Assembly: GCA_009760855.2 (NCBI GenBank) | Contig: WPIO01000019.1 | Location: 6,247,501-6,311,500, forward strand | Length of the DNA: 64,000 bases | Source of the DNA: Cristatella mucedo | Taxonomy: Eukaryota; Bryozoa; Phylactolaemata; Cristatellidae | Direction of reading: 5' to 3' | Shown here: piece by piece, positions 45,375 to 56,263 of the stretch | Numbering within the stretch: position 1 is the first letter of the stretch | Layout of the letters: every line of letters starts with the position of its first letter | Position numbers and translations under genes: made by a program | Notes under the pieces: generated by a model | Databases searched by the model: none | Told to the model about the DNA's origin: nothing | The model's input: the letters and a program-made list of their open reading frames with translations, nothing else

Positions 45375-46300
45375 AACCTGTTGTAAGTAAGTTACCCTCA
45401 ACACTGGCTCGGCTAGCGTATCTCCAGTAGTCTCTGCAATGAGTCTATGTGTCCTGTTCCAAAAGGACCTGCTCCTAGATGACCACATTAGCTTCACTGT
45501 CAAGTTTGACTACTGTCAGCTCTCCGTAACGTTGCGAAAATCATGGTTTACAAAATATTGTATTAGTATCACGCCCTACCGTAAGAAAACTGAGTCTGTA
45601 AGCAGGTGCTTTACAAATGCCGCAGGACCCGAGGCCTCCATCTTGGTCGTTGAGGGCAAGCACCTTACCCCTGCACCAAAGCAAGGGGGCAAGTTGATTA
45701 GATAAAGACACTGCAGCTGAGCTAGTCCATGCATTTGTGACATCCCGTCTAGGCTTCTGTCACTCACTACTAGCAGGACTTCCTGAAAATGCAATAAAAC
45801 GCTTACAGCCGGCGCATAACTTAGCATCACCTGGGCTTGTCAGTCGTGAACGTCTCAACTGCTACATAGTTACACATCTCGACGACCTGCACAGCTTCCC
45901 ATCAAGCAGCAGCGTGACGCCAACGTCAAGATTCCATCGCGCACTCTTAGGTTTTTTATTGTTTTGCCGCTCCTAGGCCATCGCTGTCTAACACACTGTG
46001 CTGCCTAATCAGGCTTCTCATCCTACCTCATTCTACATCTTTGACCTCGGTCATTTAGCAGCGCCTCTATCCGCCACGGACGTCGTGCCCTCAGTGCATA
46101 CGCTCTCAAAGCCTAGAACTCACCACCGACTGACAGCAAGACGTACCGCGTGTCTTCATGAAATTTAAAAGGAAGCTGCTTCTCGCAGATTTTCTCCGTC
46201 AAATTTCCTTTCTGAAGCGCTAACGCGCGCTGAATTGTTGCCTGTTTTTACGCAAAAGCGAAAGAGCCTTAAAAGAGGTAAAGTTCTCTTAGGGCGGTCT
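45375..46300 (+). mobile_element. Diverged LINE-A fragment interrupted by a SINE
   Basis: MSLCVLFQKDLLLDDHIS (near 45440) corresponds to the LINE-A segment GVIFQSDLSLDDHIS. After the [24 protein letters not shown] matches the next LINE-A block. A diverged tail lies near 46250-46295. Confidence 0.65.
45548..45695 (-). mobile_element. SINE inserted in LINE-A
   Basis: On the minus strand an A-box-like segment (ggtgcaggggtaaggtgctt) and B-box-like segment (ggcctcgggtcctg) are followed by a tail resembling LINE-A (tgtaaagcacctgcttac). It splits the surrounding LINE-A block, so it inserted later. Confidence 0.55.
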
Positions 46301-46947
46301 GCTTCTTTTCTTTCGTCTTTATATGAGCACCCTGCGAAGAACCAACTGTGAACTCAGGCAGCTGGCCAAGCGTTAAGAGAGATACGGTAATTTTTTTCAA
46401 CGTAGCTTACTCTGCTTTCGCGAAAAGATTGTCCAGTTTAAGCTCGGTTATTCGCTAGTTCAAGCATCCGCTAATCGATAAAAGAACGGCCAATTAAGAG
46501 ACCTGACTTCGCTTGGTAACCGCGGCGATAACCTCAGCTCGGCAGATCCGCGGTCGCTACGCTACGATGTAGTCGTGGCAGCGTGGGCAGCAGCCTGGGC
46601 GCGACCATGTCTCCTGCTGCCATGCTTCTTGACGCAGTAGAAGGGGTTCGCCATTTACGGCTCTCAATTTCGCATTCTGGGTCAAAGAAATTATCAACGC
46701 GAGAAAAATTGATGGATTTGAAGGACTCCAGAAGCATTTTTTTCATACCCGCTGTGGCGGCGACGACTTCAGCGTCTGTAACCAGGTGCTAGTTTTCGCC
46801 AGCACATAGGCGCCACGGCTCGCATCGAACTTGACGTCTTTCATCGACATCGCCATCGACATCTGACATCGACACTAAAACCACTGGAAGAAAATTCGAC
46901 CCCTTCCAGTGCTTTTAGAGTTGGTTTCTGACGTTGTAGCTCAGTTA
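46301..46947. other. Unique sequence
   Basis: Nothing is recognised. A short GACATCGACATC-type repeat lies at 46840-46880. Confidence 0.4.
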
Positions 46948-47008
46948 GAAGAGAGAGAGGGAGAGAGAAAGACAGGCAGCGAGAGAAAGAGAGACAGGGA
47001 GAGAGACG

Positions 47009-47079
<71 letters not shown>

Positions 47080-47282
47080 AGAGACAAGACAGAGACAGGC
47101 AGAGACAGAGAGAGACAGACAGACAGACAGACAGAGAGAAGGGAGGGAGAGAGACAGAGAGGGAGAGAGAGACAGAGACAAAGAGAGACAGAGAGAAGGA
47201 GAGAAAGAGGGACATAGAGACAGAGAGACTGAGAGAGGGAGGGAGAGAGAGAGAGAAAGTGGGAGAGAGACAGAGAGAGACA
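46948..47282. repeat. Degenerate GA/GACA-rich tract
   Basis: A purine-rich low-complexity region with GAGA and GACA motifs. Long S/L-rich or E/R-rich frames across it are artefacts. Confidence 0.95.
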
Positions 47283-47622
47283 CAATAATAATAATAATAA
47301 TAAAAATAATGCACTTGATAAAGCACCCTCAGGGAACTTAATCTCTCTCTCTAGGCGCTTTACATTCGCTGCAAAGGGAAAGGCAATTAAATGGTGAGTA
47401 AAATCATGCTTGATACACAAACAAAATGAATAACATGGTTAGGGGTGACATGCACAGGGTCAGCATGCAAATGCGGTTAGTGTCAGCACGCATAAGCACA
47501 AGAAGGACGAATCACAGGGACCCACAAAGGCTGTCCTAAATAGGTGTGTTTTTAAATTTTTTTTAATGTGCTCAGGATGTTCTGACGCAGGTCGGGAGGG
47601 AGTTCCAGGCTTTGGGAGCAGA
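47283..47622 (-). mobile_element. LINE-A 3' end between two GA tracts
   Basis: The tail starts with ATT-type repeats at 47285 and runs to the ORF2 C-terminus at 47620 (gttccaggctttgggagca). Both flanks are GA-rich low-complexity DNA, suggesting insertion into a pre-existing tract. Confidence 0.85.
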
Positions 47623-47647
47623 GAGAGACAGACAGACAGACAGAGAC

Positions 47648-47710
<63 letters not shown>

Positions 47711-47997
47711 AACTGAGACTGAGAGGGACAGGGAGAGAAAGAGGGAGAGAGAGACAGAGAGAGGGAGAGGGAGAGAAAAGGGGAGAGAGAGATGGAGAAA
47801 GAGAGAGACAGAGAGAGGGAGAGGGAGAGAAAAGGGGAGAGAGAGATGGAGAAAGAGAGAGACAGAGACAAAGAGAGAGAGAGAGAGAGAGGGAAAGACA
47901 GAAGATAGCGAAAGAGGGAGAGAAAGAGGAAGAGAGAGAGATGGCGAGAGAGAGGGAGAGAGAGACGGAGACTGGGGGAGGGGAGACAGAGACAGAG

Positions 47998-48043
<46 letters not shown>

Positions 48044-48215
48044 AGAGGGAGAGAAAGAGGGAGATAGAGACAGAGAGACATGGAGACTGGGAGAGAGAGA
48101 TGGAGAGAAAGTAGGAGACAGAGAGACAGAGGGGGAGGGGGAAAAGAGGGAGTCAGAGAGAAACAGACAGACAGACAGAGAGGCAGACATACAGACGGAC
48201 AGACAGAGAGAAAGA
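47623..48215. repeat. Degenerate GA/GGGA/GACA-rich tract
   Basis: About 590 bp of purine-rich low-complexity sequence continuing the tract at 46948-47282. Confidence 0.95.
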
Positions 48216-49270
48216 GAAGCAGAGAGTCCGTTCGGACATCTTGTCTAGCTGCCATTTGTCCCCACCGGGAGGGAAGCATGAAGCTGCGGATCTCCGCAAG
48301 GCCCGCCATGTTGGCTTGCACAGCTCTGTAGCAAGATTGAACGGCACCGACCGTTCGTCCTAACAAGCGTGAAGCTCTTTGACGATGACAAGTGCGAAAA
48401 GAATTGTAGGAATCAGCGCTGGGTGCATCGGGGCAGCAGCCGCCGCCGATCTCCCGCGAGTTCGATGCCAGATTCGTGTGTTCGATGCCAGATCCCGCGA
48501 GTTCGATGCCATGTCACTGCAGCGATCCGGCAGCGATCGCGCGGTCGCTTCTTTATCCTCTGCGACGACAGCCGGCGACGACGTCGCTGCCGGCTGTCGT
48601 CGGCTGGCCGTATCGCTGCCACTACCCGCTAGCCTCCCTCGGCCCCGCCCCACCGTCTACCATCCCCCCCCCCCGGTTTCGGGTGCTGGCAGCGTGCCCG
48701 CGCATTGGTCGATAACGGCTGGGCGACAGTGGAATGCAGACGGTTGTTTACGCGGGCCCGAGACGGCCGCATTCACAAACTCTCCTATCTCGAGCGGGGA
48801 GTTTATTAAAGTCGCACTCGGAAAGGCCGGACGTGCTATCGCTGCACAAATCGGACACATTCACGGCGAAAACCGTTTACATTTGCAAGCCCTGTTGTCA
48901 CTGATCGCGAGACTAGCAGCCGAGTGCGGCGGCATACTTTCGCCGACGGCGAAGGCTCCTCGGGGTGAATGGCCAACGAATGGTTGCACCCCGTCTAACT
49001 CGACCGATGCCGGGAGGCCGGCTGCACGAATAGGATGCCGGGGCAAAGTTCGCTGTTTTCGCGGCATTCGAGAATGCTCCGCCAGCTTTATGCTCGGGGC
49101 GCAGGCGCACCGCAGGTGCACTGCAGGCGCAGGGGGACGGACTGAGCGACACGTGCCGGAAGCGCGGCGGCGGCGACGTGGGCGGTACGCGTCGCCGCAG
49201 CCGCCGTCTCCGCCGCCGTTGCCACCGCCATGAGCGTCAATGAACTGGCCGGTGACGCAACGCACCCGCT
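48216..49270. other. GC-rich region upstream of the candidate promoter
   Basis: It includes a 14-bp hairpin (48563-48602) and a C-run near 48665. A 284-codon plus-strand frame (48379-49233) has no recognised motif and starts within unlikely coding sequence, so I do not call it. CpG density is high, consistent with a promoter region. Confidence 0.4.
48563..48602. repeat. Perfect hairpin, 14-bp arms, 12-base loop
   Basis: Arms 48563-48576 and 48589-48602 are exact reverse complements. Confidence 0.93.
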
Positions 49271-49271
49271 G

Positions 49272-49310
49272 CCCATAAAAAAGGACGGGCTCGCGTCGTC
49301 TGTCAATTGC
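49272..49310 (+). promoter_or_regulatory. Candidate core promoter (TATA box and initiator)
   Basis: A TATA-like box (cccataaaaaag, 49272-49283) lies about 30 bases before an initiator-like TCAATT whose A is at 49305. This is the standard TATA-to-start spacing. The first ATG downstream (49404) opens the candidate gene below. No downstream promoter element matching the consensus was seen at +28. Confidence 0.45.
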
Positions 49311-49403
49311 GCTCGGCCAAGCTCAGCAGGACCTGTCGCGTGCGTCTCGGTCCGTTTGCGAAGTCGCCCAAGCAGCAGCAGCACCGGCGGCTGAGATCGA
49401 ATT

Positions 49404-51164
49404 ATGAACAACGCGAGGAGGTAACGATCCAGCCGCCCTCACCGCACATCCGGCGATGACGCCGGGGCTTGGGCTCGCCGTTCGCTGGCCGAGCGACGCG
49501 CGTCGCGGGGCCGCCGCAGCGCCGTTCCCTGCGATTATGCTCTCTCACTGACACCTGGGCGGCGCCGCTCACGCGCGGCGATCTCGCCGCCCCGGCGCCG
49601 CTCAGGCGCGGATGGCGGCTGCCGCGCAGCTGCCATCACTCGGCCGCCTCGCCAACGTTGAAGGGGCATCACCGGAGGCAGCAGCGTCGAGCTCTCCAAG
49701 CACGCTAAGCAGACGACGGCCGGACGACGGCTGCCGACTTTGCTACAGCTGCAGCCGCCGCCGCTGCCGCAGCCGCTGCTAGTGCAGCTGCTGCTGCTGC
49801 TGCTGCTGCTGACAGCCGGCGGCGGCGGCGGCGTCAAAGCCGCCGCTCAGACCGCGAGCGAGTCCGCTGACGTCGTCGCGTCCGCTAGCGACAGCCTGGA
49901 GATGGAGGCGCCGGTGACAACGGCGAACCTCGCGCAGACTGCAGCAGCAGCAGGTAGGCCGCACGCCGGAACGCGCGCTGCGGCGGCTGCGAACGCCGGC
50001 TACGCCCGCGCCCGAGGCCATTCGCACTGGGAGCTAATTTCGGAAGCTTTGGTCTATTTCTGGCCTCGCTTTCGCCATATCCCATAGAGCGACGCCAGAC
50101 CCAGAGAACTAAGAATGCGACTGAGCCCTGAAATTCGGCGACCGCCAATCTTGAGCGCAGCTCAGCTCTCAAATCCCGGAGCACAACTGACTGCAAATTG
50201 CGCGGCTTCGGCTAGTATGCTGCCTAGCCATAAACTATAGCATAACTTGTTCCTTGCACTTACAATTGAAGTACCGCTTACAATGAATATCTCGGCAGGC
50301 CTAATCTGGCCGATGCACACCCGGGTAGCGCGCCACCATTTCAATTAACGCTTCGATCTGCGCTCGCCCTTCGCCTGTAGCCGCTGCACGTGACTGCCTC
50401 GTCGCACTTGAAGGATGCGATGGGCATTGGACGTTGCTGACCATCCTGCCCGATGCGCTTGCTACCATCGTGTTACTGGAGGCGAATGCTCGGCCCGACT
50501 GGAGTGCGCGCGCGTGTCGCCGCCGTTCGCTCAGCTTCCGGTCACCCCGTCCGGCCGGCATGTCGCCCTGCTTACTTCCTGCCCGTGAACGCGTGCAAGC
50601 GTGTGCAGCGTTGAAGAAGTTCGTTTCCCTTGCGACCGATCAAAAAATCATGATAAAAGATAAAAGAATGACACGCGAGAAACCAGTTCGCATCAGATTT
50701 CTGCGATTTTTCAAAGGTTTTCCTCTCAGTTTAGTCGTTTTAATACGCGTCACTTTTTCGAACTCGTTTTAGGCGAAAGGTACGAGCCGCCAAGACGCCG
50801 CACAACCCTGTACAAATACCTGCACACGGCCGTGGCGCAACTGCTCGCTCGTTCACTTCCGCCGCCGCCGAAGCAGCCGGAAGCGGTTCAAGAGTCAGAT
50901 CAAGCGACGCTGGCGCCCGCTAGCACTCGCGGCGGCGACGGCGGCCACCACTTAGCGAGCGCCGCCTCCGAACGGCTTGCGGGCCTGGCCGAGCGGCGGC
51001 GGCACCGAGTGGCGACCGGCGTAGCCGTCGCCGCCGAGAGCCGCCGTTCGCTCGCGCGCCGCCCGCACAAACCGTGGCGCATCTGCGCCAGGTCGGACGC
51101 ATCCATCGGCCTGACAGGCTGGTGCCAGCGGATAGCGTGCAGCTTATACAACTACTGCAACTGA
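49404..51164 (+). CDS. Predicted secreted precursor with C-terminal four-cysteine peptide (3 exons)
   Basis: Proposed exons are 49404-49420, 49682-49953 and 50773-51164. Phases match at both junctions and the total is 227 codons including TGA at 51162-51164. Donors are agg-ag|gtaacg and gcag|gtaggc. The acceptor of exon 3 (cgttttag) is good; that of exon 2 (ggaggcag) lacks a pyrimidine tract. The product has a Leu-rich hydrophobic core (LLVQLLLLLLLLTAG, about residues 37-51) that could be a long signal peptide or membrane anchor, a Cys-free Ala/Arg-rich middle with dibasic sites, and a C-terminus WRICARSDASIGLTGWC then QRIACSLYNYCN. The cysteine spacing is C-x12-C-x4-C-x5-C. This layout resembles a neuropeptide or hormone precursor, but I recognise no family. 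Confidence 0.38.
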
Positions 51165-51842
51165 GGAGGCTACCGTCGGCGACAGTCACGACGACCGCCG
51201 CCGCCACCGTCGCCACGCCAGCGAGTCGCGCTTATATTTTGACAATGCTCCACCAGCAGCGACCGCGTCGCAGCTGAGCGGCGCTCCCGGGGCCAAAGTG
51301 GCGGCGCGGCAGAGCGGCGGTGGCTGGCACCGACCGGCACAGCCAAGCCTCGCTCGCTCGTCGCTATCGGCTCGCCCTCGATCGACTCGCACTCCCTCTC
51401 TCGCTCTCCGTCGAAACGTGTCCCTGTGTCTCCAACCTCTCCCGGAGTGCGACCCTTTCGCGGGCGCCCCAAGCTCAGGAGCACTACAGGGACACCGTCC
51501 GACCTGCTCGAGCTCCGAGCTCGGCGAGCTCTCGCCGCGCTCGGAAGCGCCGGTCCGCAGGAGCGCCGGTCGCGCGCAGCGCGCGAGCGACGCGAGCGCA
51601 TCCAGCGGTCGCGGCGCGGAAACGCCCCGCTCACCGCTCTTTGCCGTCCAGATTGTTTAGTTAGAGCTGACAAGCGCGCTTGACCGCTCGCGCGCGCGTG
51701 CGACAGCGACGGCGATTTTGGTCTCGAGCCGAGCGCTCGTCGAGCAGCCGACGAGCCTGCCGCACCTTAGCGACTGCCGCTTGACATTGTCAGCGACAGA
51801 AGACAGCGTTGCAGCCGCGGTCCGGCGGTGAAATAAGGCTGA
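51165..51842. other. Downstream GC-rich sequence
   Basis: Possible 3' UTR of the candidate gene. No AATAAA and no other recognised feature. Confidence 0.35.
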
Positions 51843-51936
51843 GCCTACAGCAAATGTAAAGCGCCTAGAAAGAGATTAAGTTCTCTGAGGGCGCTTTATC
51901 AAGTGAATCATTATTATTATTATATTATTATTAAAT
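51843..51936 (+). mobile_element. LINE-A 3' end with ATT tail
   Basis: A clean copy of the tail (gcaaatgtaaagcgcctag, gagggcgctttatcaagtg) followed by ATT repeats. It is very short, so 5' truncation was extreme. Confidence 0.88.
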
Positions 51937-52275
51937 GAAAGCTTGGCCGCCGTCTGAGCGACGAGACTTTTCAATGAGCAGCAGCGGGGCGCGCGCGCGC
52001 GCGCGCGCGAGCTCCGGTGCGCCGCCGCAGACTGCTGGCGCGCTGCTTCGCGTGTGCCTTGTGGGCGCGCGTCTGCTCAGCAGCGGCGACTCGCCGCGGG
52101 TCGTCCACGCTGCTGTCCGACGGTGCGCGCACAGCCGACAGCGCCCTTTTCTCGCCAGCCTGCGAGCGACTGCGGACCGAGCGAGCGCAGCTTCCATTTA
52201 GCGGCGGCGCATGAACAGGACGCCCGATGCCGCCGCAGCCGCCGCCATTTTCTCCACGTCCACATTTGCCTCTTC

Positions 52276-52372
52276 TCCTTCCTTCCTTCCTTCCTTCCGT
52301 CTTTCCTTCCTTCCTTCCTTCCTTCCTTCCTTCCTTCCTTCCTTCCTTCCTTCATTCCTTCCTTCCTTCCTC
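52276..52372. repeat. (TTCC)n microsatellite
   Basis: Tetranucleotide repeat with one GTCT and one ATTC interruption. Confidence 0.95.
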
Positions 52373-52734
52373 CTACTCGGTAGACAGCAGGCGGCGGGAT
52401 GAGGCTCGCTTTTTTTTACAGCGACGCCTCCAGCAGCCGCTTTCTCGACCTTTAAATCACGAAGCGGAAGTAGACGGAGCTTTACGCGCAGCCGCCGCCA
52501 CGCGCGGACTCGGAGCGCGCACCTGCCCGCTGCGTGAATACGCACTGTCACCGTTTCTCTCACGGTGAACGTCCGCTGATCTTGTGGTGGTTTGATCGGC
52601 GCAAATTCCTCTACACGCAGCCGCCCGAGCGCTTTACCGAGCGAGTATTGTCGCGTCACAGGTTGCCTACTTAGCTTGCTCGCTTCTCGGCGATTTCCAT
52701 TTCTACCAAAGGCAACGGAGCGCTTGCCGGCAGC

Positions 52735-53060
52735 CCAGCTAAACTCGTACATCGAAACTTCAAACCTAAATAGTAAGTTTCGTTTAGAGCTACTCACTTC
52801 TCTGCGCCAGCACTGCTTTGCACGAGTGCGTTAAACCTTTTCACGGAAGTTTGACATTGATAGAGTTTCCCTCTGAGTTCTGCTAGATCTCTTGCGACAG
52901 CGTCCGATGCTTATCGATGACCAAGTCCTCCTTGAGCGTCCATCAAGTCGTCGGGGCATCGTCGCCATTGTTTAGAACCGATCTCAGTGCGGATTTCAGA
53001 GCGTAGAAGTCAACGGCGGCAGCACTTATCCGAAGTGCCTCTAAAGCACGAAGTCCTCTA
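52735..53060 (+). mobile_element. Diverged LINE-A RT fragment
   Basis: LNSYIETSNLNSKFRLEL matches the start of the LINE-A RT block (MNSYIETSHLASKFQSGF at 58089, minus). The next 300 bases can be followed through the palm and GVPQGS-like regions only at DNA level, with many changes. Confidence 0.55.
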
Positions 53061-53969
53061 GAGATCGGCGCTCGGTACAGATTTCCTTTCACTCCTTTCG
53101 CTCTCGATATTGGCCTCGGCTAATCATACGAGGGTTGCTGGAGCAGCGCAGATGCGGGTTATGGCGGGCTATGGCGGGCCAACGACCGCTGCGGGGCAGT
53201 TTTGACTAGCCGACTGTCGAAGCCAATTAATTGTGGCTAGAATAGCACGTCGAACAAAGGACATCGGAGCAGCTGGCTTCGGCTGCATCGGACCGTGGCC
53301 TTGACCGCCGGCTACCACCTTCGCTTAAAGCGGTCAGCGGAAGCGCCGGCCAGGGTGCTCACTGAATGCAGGCGAATCTCCCTGGCGGCCAGTCCGCCTC
53401 AGCGCAGGCGCTACTCTGACGACTGCGCCATCGCGACGGCAGCGGCGGGCACCGACGCAGTGTTTCCGGAAGAGCACCGGAAAGCGGCCTCGGCAGGAAA
53501 GCGGCCAAGCGGCCATCTTTCGCAAAGTGCCAACCAGTGCAGGCCGCAGCACTGATGCAATGCGAGAGCAGCTATGGTCGCGGCTGGAGCGGTTTGCATC
53601 AGCCGACGCTGCGAGCTCGCGTCGGTCGGCGCGGCAGCGCCGCTCGGTGGGTGCTCGCGCAGGCAGCTCGGCAAGGTGGGCGGGACGCACGACAGCGGAC
53701 CGCCGTCGCGCCGCCGGCCGCGTTGCTGCCAGCGCCGCACGGCGAGCACGGAGCTATCCGAGCGGCGGCGGCGAGACGCCCGAGAGAGCGCACACGTCCC
53801 GAGGCGGCGTCCGAGTGGGCTCAGCCTCAACCCTCAATCTCGCAGAGCTCGATCGAGTGTCTTCATCTGAGACCCAAGTCTCCATTAATTTCAAAACAGA
53901 ACTACTCGCTCAACACTATACTCGCTATCGCTCGGCATAGTGTTTTCGCCTACTTTGTTGTTTATCCTA
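53061..53969. other. GC-rich host sequence before the AT-rich element
   Basis: Several overlapping GC-rich frames, none with recognised motifs. Base composition changes abruptly near 53940-53990. Confidence 0.4.
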
Positions 53970-54024
53970 CCGCACTCTAACATAATAAATTTGGTTTAAA
54001 TGTATTATTTTATATTTATAGTAA

Positions 54025-54219
54025 ATGCCTTTATCTTACATTTCTAGAACGTTGCTCAGAAGAAATGGAGAAAAAGCTGGCAAGTGGAAGAATAGAGTTA
54101 AATGCATAATAAATAAAAATTCTACACATAAAATTGATGTTCCAATAACTGTAAAAGAACTCAGTATATTTTTTGCAGAGTATATATACCCTATTAGAAA
54201 ACAACACATGTTTATTTGA
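54025..54219 (+). CDS. Small hypothetical protein at the element's left edge
   Basis: 64 codons starting MPLSYISRTLLRRNGEKAGK, basic in its first half. Codon use is A/T-ending like the rest of the element and unlike the host exons. No motif is recognised. It is the first frame inside the AT-rich block and precedes the next plus-strand frame by about 30 bases. Confidence 0.4.
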   Translation: MPLSYISRTLLRRNGEKAGKWKNRVKCIINKNSTHKIDVPITVKELSIFFAEYIYPIRKQHMFI

Positions 54220-54250
54220 TAAAATTTAAAGAGTTTACAGTGATTATCTA

Positions 54251-54676
54251 TTGCGCAGAGTTGTATATAAAGCTATAAATACTAGAGCAGAACTAGTAAA
54301 AAAACATATTAGAAAGTGTGAAGAGAAAAGAAGTTCTGAAATAAGAAAAATGAGTTGGCCTAAAAAATATAAAGAAATCTTATTAATTAATTCAAAATTA
54401 GAAAGTGGAGATTATAGTAGCTGCTGTCATAATAAGCATCGTATCTCTTATTCTATTGACGGCATATTCCAGAGAGAGTTTAAGACTAATGATTGCTTTT
54501 GCAATAAAGATGAGGAGTCTTGGAAGACCGAATATGATTATAAGGAAGAACTTAAAGAACTTGGTGTTCCTACAATTAGAGTTACTGATTATGATAAAGA
54601 ACAAGAGGCGACAGGCTTTAGCTGCGATTGCATGTTTCCAGTGTGCAGTCATAACCCTCGCGTTTATTACAACTAA
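54251..54676 (+). CDS. Hypothetical Cys-rich protein
   Basis: 141 codons, lysine-rich at the start (KKHIRKCEEKRSSEIRKMSW). The second half carries scattered cysteines (SSCCHNKH, NDCFCNKDEE, FSCDCMFPVCSH) that could bind metal. The initiator is uncertain and the frame may be joined to upstream sequence. No family is recognised. Confidence 0.45.
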   Translation: MRRVVYKAINTRAELVKKHIRKCEEKRSSEIRKMSWPKKYKEILLINSKLESGDYSSCCHNKHRISYSIDGIFQREFKTNDCFCNKDEESWKTEYDYKEELKELGVPTIRVTDYDKEQEATGFSCDCMFPVCSHNPRVYYN

Positions 54677-54715
54677 ATATATGTTTAAATAATTTAAAAA
54701 GTATAATAAAATTGA

Positions 54716-55129
54716 AAAAATTTAAATAATTATAGGAAAACGGCAGATCTAAGAAAAAAGTTTGCTCTTCAAAGATATGATGAGGTAGTTGCATATAACA
54801 TTAAAGTTAGATCGTGTCTAACAAATTTAACAAGAGTAAGATATATAATTAAAATCAAAAATATACTAGTAGCTTTAGGAGTTACAGTTTCTACAACACA
54901 TATTCATACACATCCAGATATAAGTAATGCAGTCTCAGCTTTCTCAGCAATGCTAATGGCAGTTGATGGTTTTTTAGTTGAAATAGATAAAAGAAAAAGA
55001 TTTACTCTTAATTCTAACACGAAGTTTATTTAAAAAATAACAGATGCTTTATCTGATGAAGTAGTTACAAAAGAAGAGTTTGATGATATTATAGAAGAAC
55101 GTTCACAAATAGAAACTAGTCCTGTTTAA
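54716..55129 (+). pseudogene. Hypothetical protein broken by one stop
   Basis: The frame is open from 54716 to a TAA at 55031-55033 and then stays open in the same phase to a final TAA at 55127-55129. No ATG is seen at its start. It contains a hydrophobic segment (NILVALGVTVSTTH) and an acidic end (KEEFDDIIEERSQIETSPV). Function is unknown. Confidence 0.4.
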
Positions 55130-56254
55130 TCACTTGCAACTCCTCTCTAACAAAACTCCTTTTAACATCATTTATCCAAAATCTAACTGGTTGTTTTTTC
55201 AATACCATTATTCTAACAATATTATGTTCAGTCAAACTCCATATGTAATGTAATGTAATGTATCTCCGTCAGTAACTCCACAAAGTCATAAAGACCATGT
55301 GGGTATTACGCAGGAGAGTTTTGTATAGCGCACTCACAGCCTAAGCGGCTTTCGGTACGCATTCGGTAGCCAACAGACTTCGTCTCACGCAACAAAGAGA
55401 AAGTGGGAAGCATAGCAGAGTTAGGAGAGCAGTTGAGGTAGTGAGTAGCATAGAAGTAGCAGTTCAGAACCGCTGAAAAGGATGTGCCATAGTCGGCAGT
55501 TGGAGAGTAGATGTCGTTACGAATCGGATCTGAAGCTCTTCATCTTTTTTCATCTTCTCCTTCACCTGCTTCTAGTAAATATCTAAGAGTTGTTCCTGTT
55601 TTCCTACTTTTCTATGATATCTTGGTATATTCAGTTTTACTGATTCTTTTTTATCGCCTTTGCAGGTTCTTCCCCAATTGATTTTGTAATGCTATTATTT
55701 AGATAATCAATAATCTTTGGTAAATTATAAATCCATTCTTTATTTCTAGTGTAATCTCCAATATTAATGTTTTCTAATTCTTTTTCATATTGTGCAATAA
55801 AGGCTCTTTCTGCTACAGTTCTGTTCATCCTTTCAACAAGTGCAACACTCTTTTTACTACTAGCTTCTATAACTTGTGTTTCATGTCTTTTCATTTCGTT
55901 CATAAACTCTCCTTTAAACTCAGATCCAGGATCTACTGTTATCTTCTTTGGCCACTTCAAAAAACTTTTTGTATAAATATCTATTATGGCTTGTTTTACT
56001 TCTATGGAAGACTTTGTTTTAAGTGGTCTTGAGTCTTTATATTTGCTAGCAACATCAATAACACTCAAAGCACAATTGTATCCAGAATTATTCGACATAT
56101 ACAAAATGTCTGCTTGAGGGTTTTCATTCGGTTCAACAGTATCAAAGAAACCTTTTGGAATTACTTTTGGTCTTGGCTTGAATATCTAGCCTATATCCGA
56201 GTCTGGATTAAATTTTCCTTCCTTTTTTCTTTTATTTAGAGTTAAAAATGACAT
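55130..56254 (-). pseudogene. Retroviral-type integrase of the Maverick lineage, broken
   Basis: The rve catalytic core is clear at 55637-56104. The first Asp lies in ALSVIDVASKYKDSRPL, the second in KKITVDPGSEFKG, and the Glu in SVALVERMNRTVAER, the D,D,E triad with the N-R-T helix typical of these integrases. A likely start ATG is at 56254-56252. An in-frame TAG lies at about 56185, a frameshift follows the core near 55640, another stop is near 55570, and a LINE-B insertion (55242-55512) separates the last C-terminal piece (INDVKRSFVREELQVIK, 55130-55241). The enzyme would have inserted the element into host DNA; this copy cannot be active. Confidence 0.85.
55242..55512 (-). mobile_element. 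LINE-B 3' fragment inserted in the integrase gene
   Basis: It is the reverse complement of LINE-B text at 19700-19970 (agtcataaagaccatgtggg, cggtacgcattcggtagcc). It splits the integrase C-terminal region, so it arrived after the viral element. Confidence 0.85.
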
Positions 56255-56263
56255 TCTATAGAA

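Noticed and set aside
46841-48366. Serine/leucine-rich proteins on the minus strand
   Set aside because: Translation of degenerate GA tracts; the flanks are LINE tail or non-coding.
48379-49233. 284-codon plus-strand gene
   Set aside because: Composition looks like random GC-rich sequence with proline and arginine runs; no recognised domain.
51080-51164. Insulin A chain at the C-terminus of the candidate peptide
   Set aside because: The ending CSLYNYCN recalls insulin, but the C-C-x3-C-x8-C spacing is absent and there is no B-chain pattern upstream.
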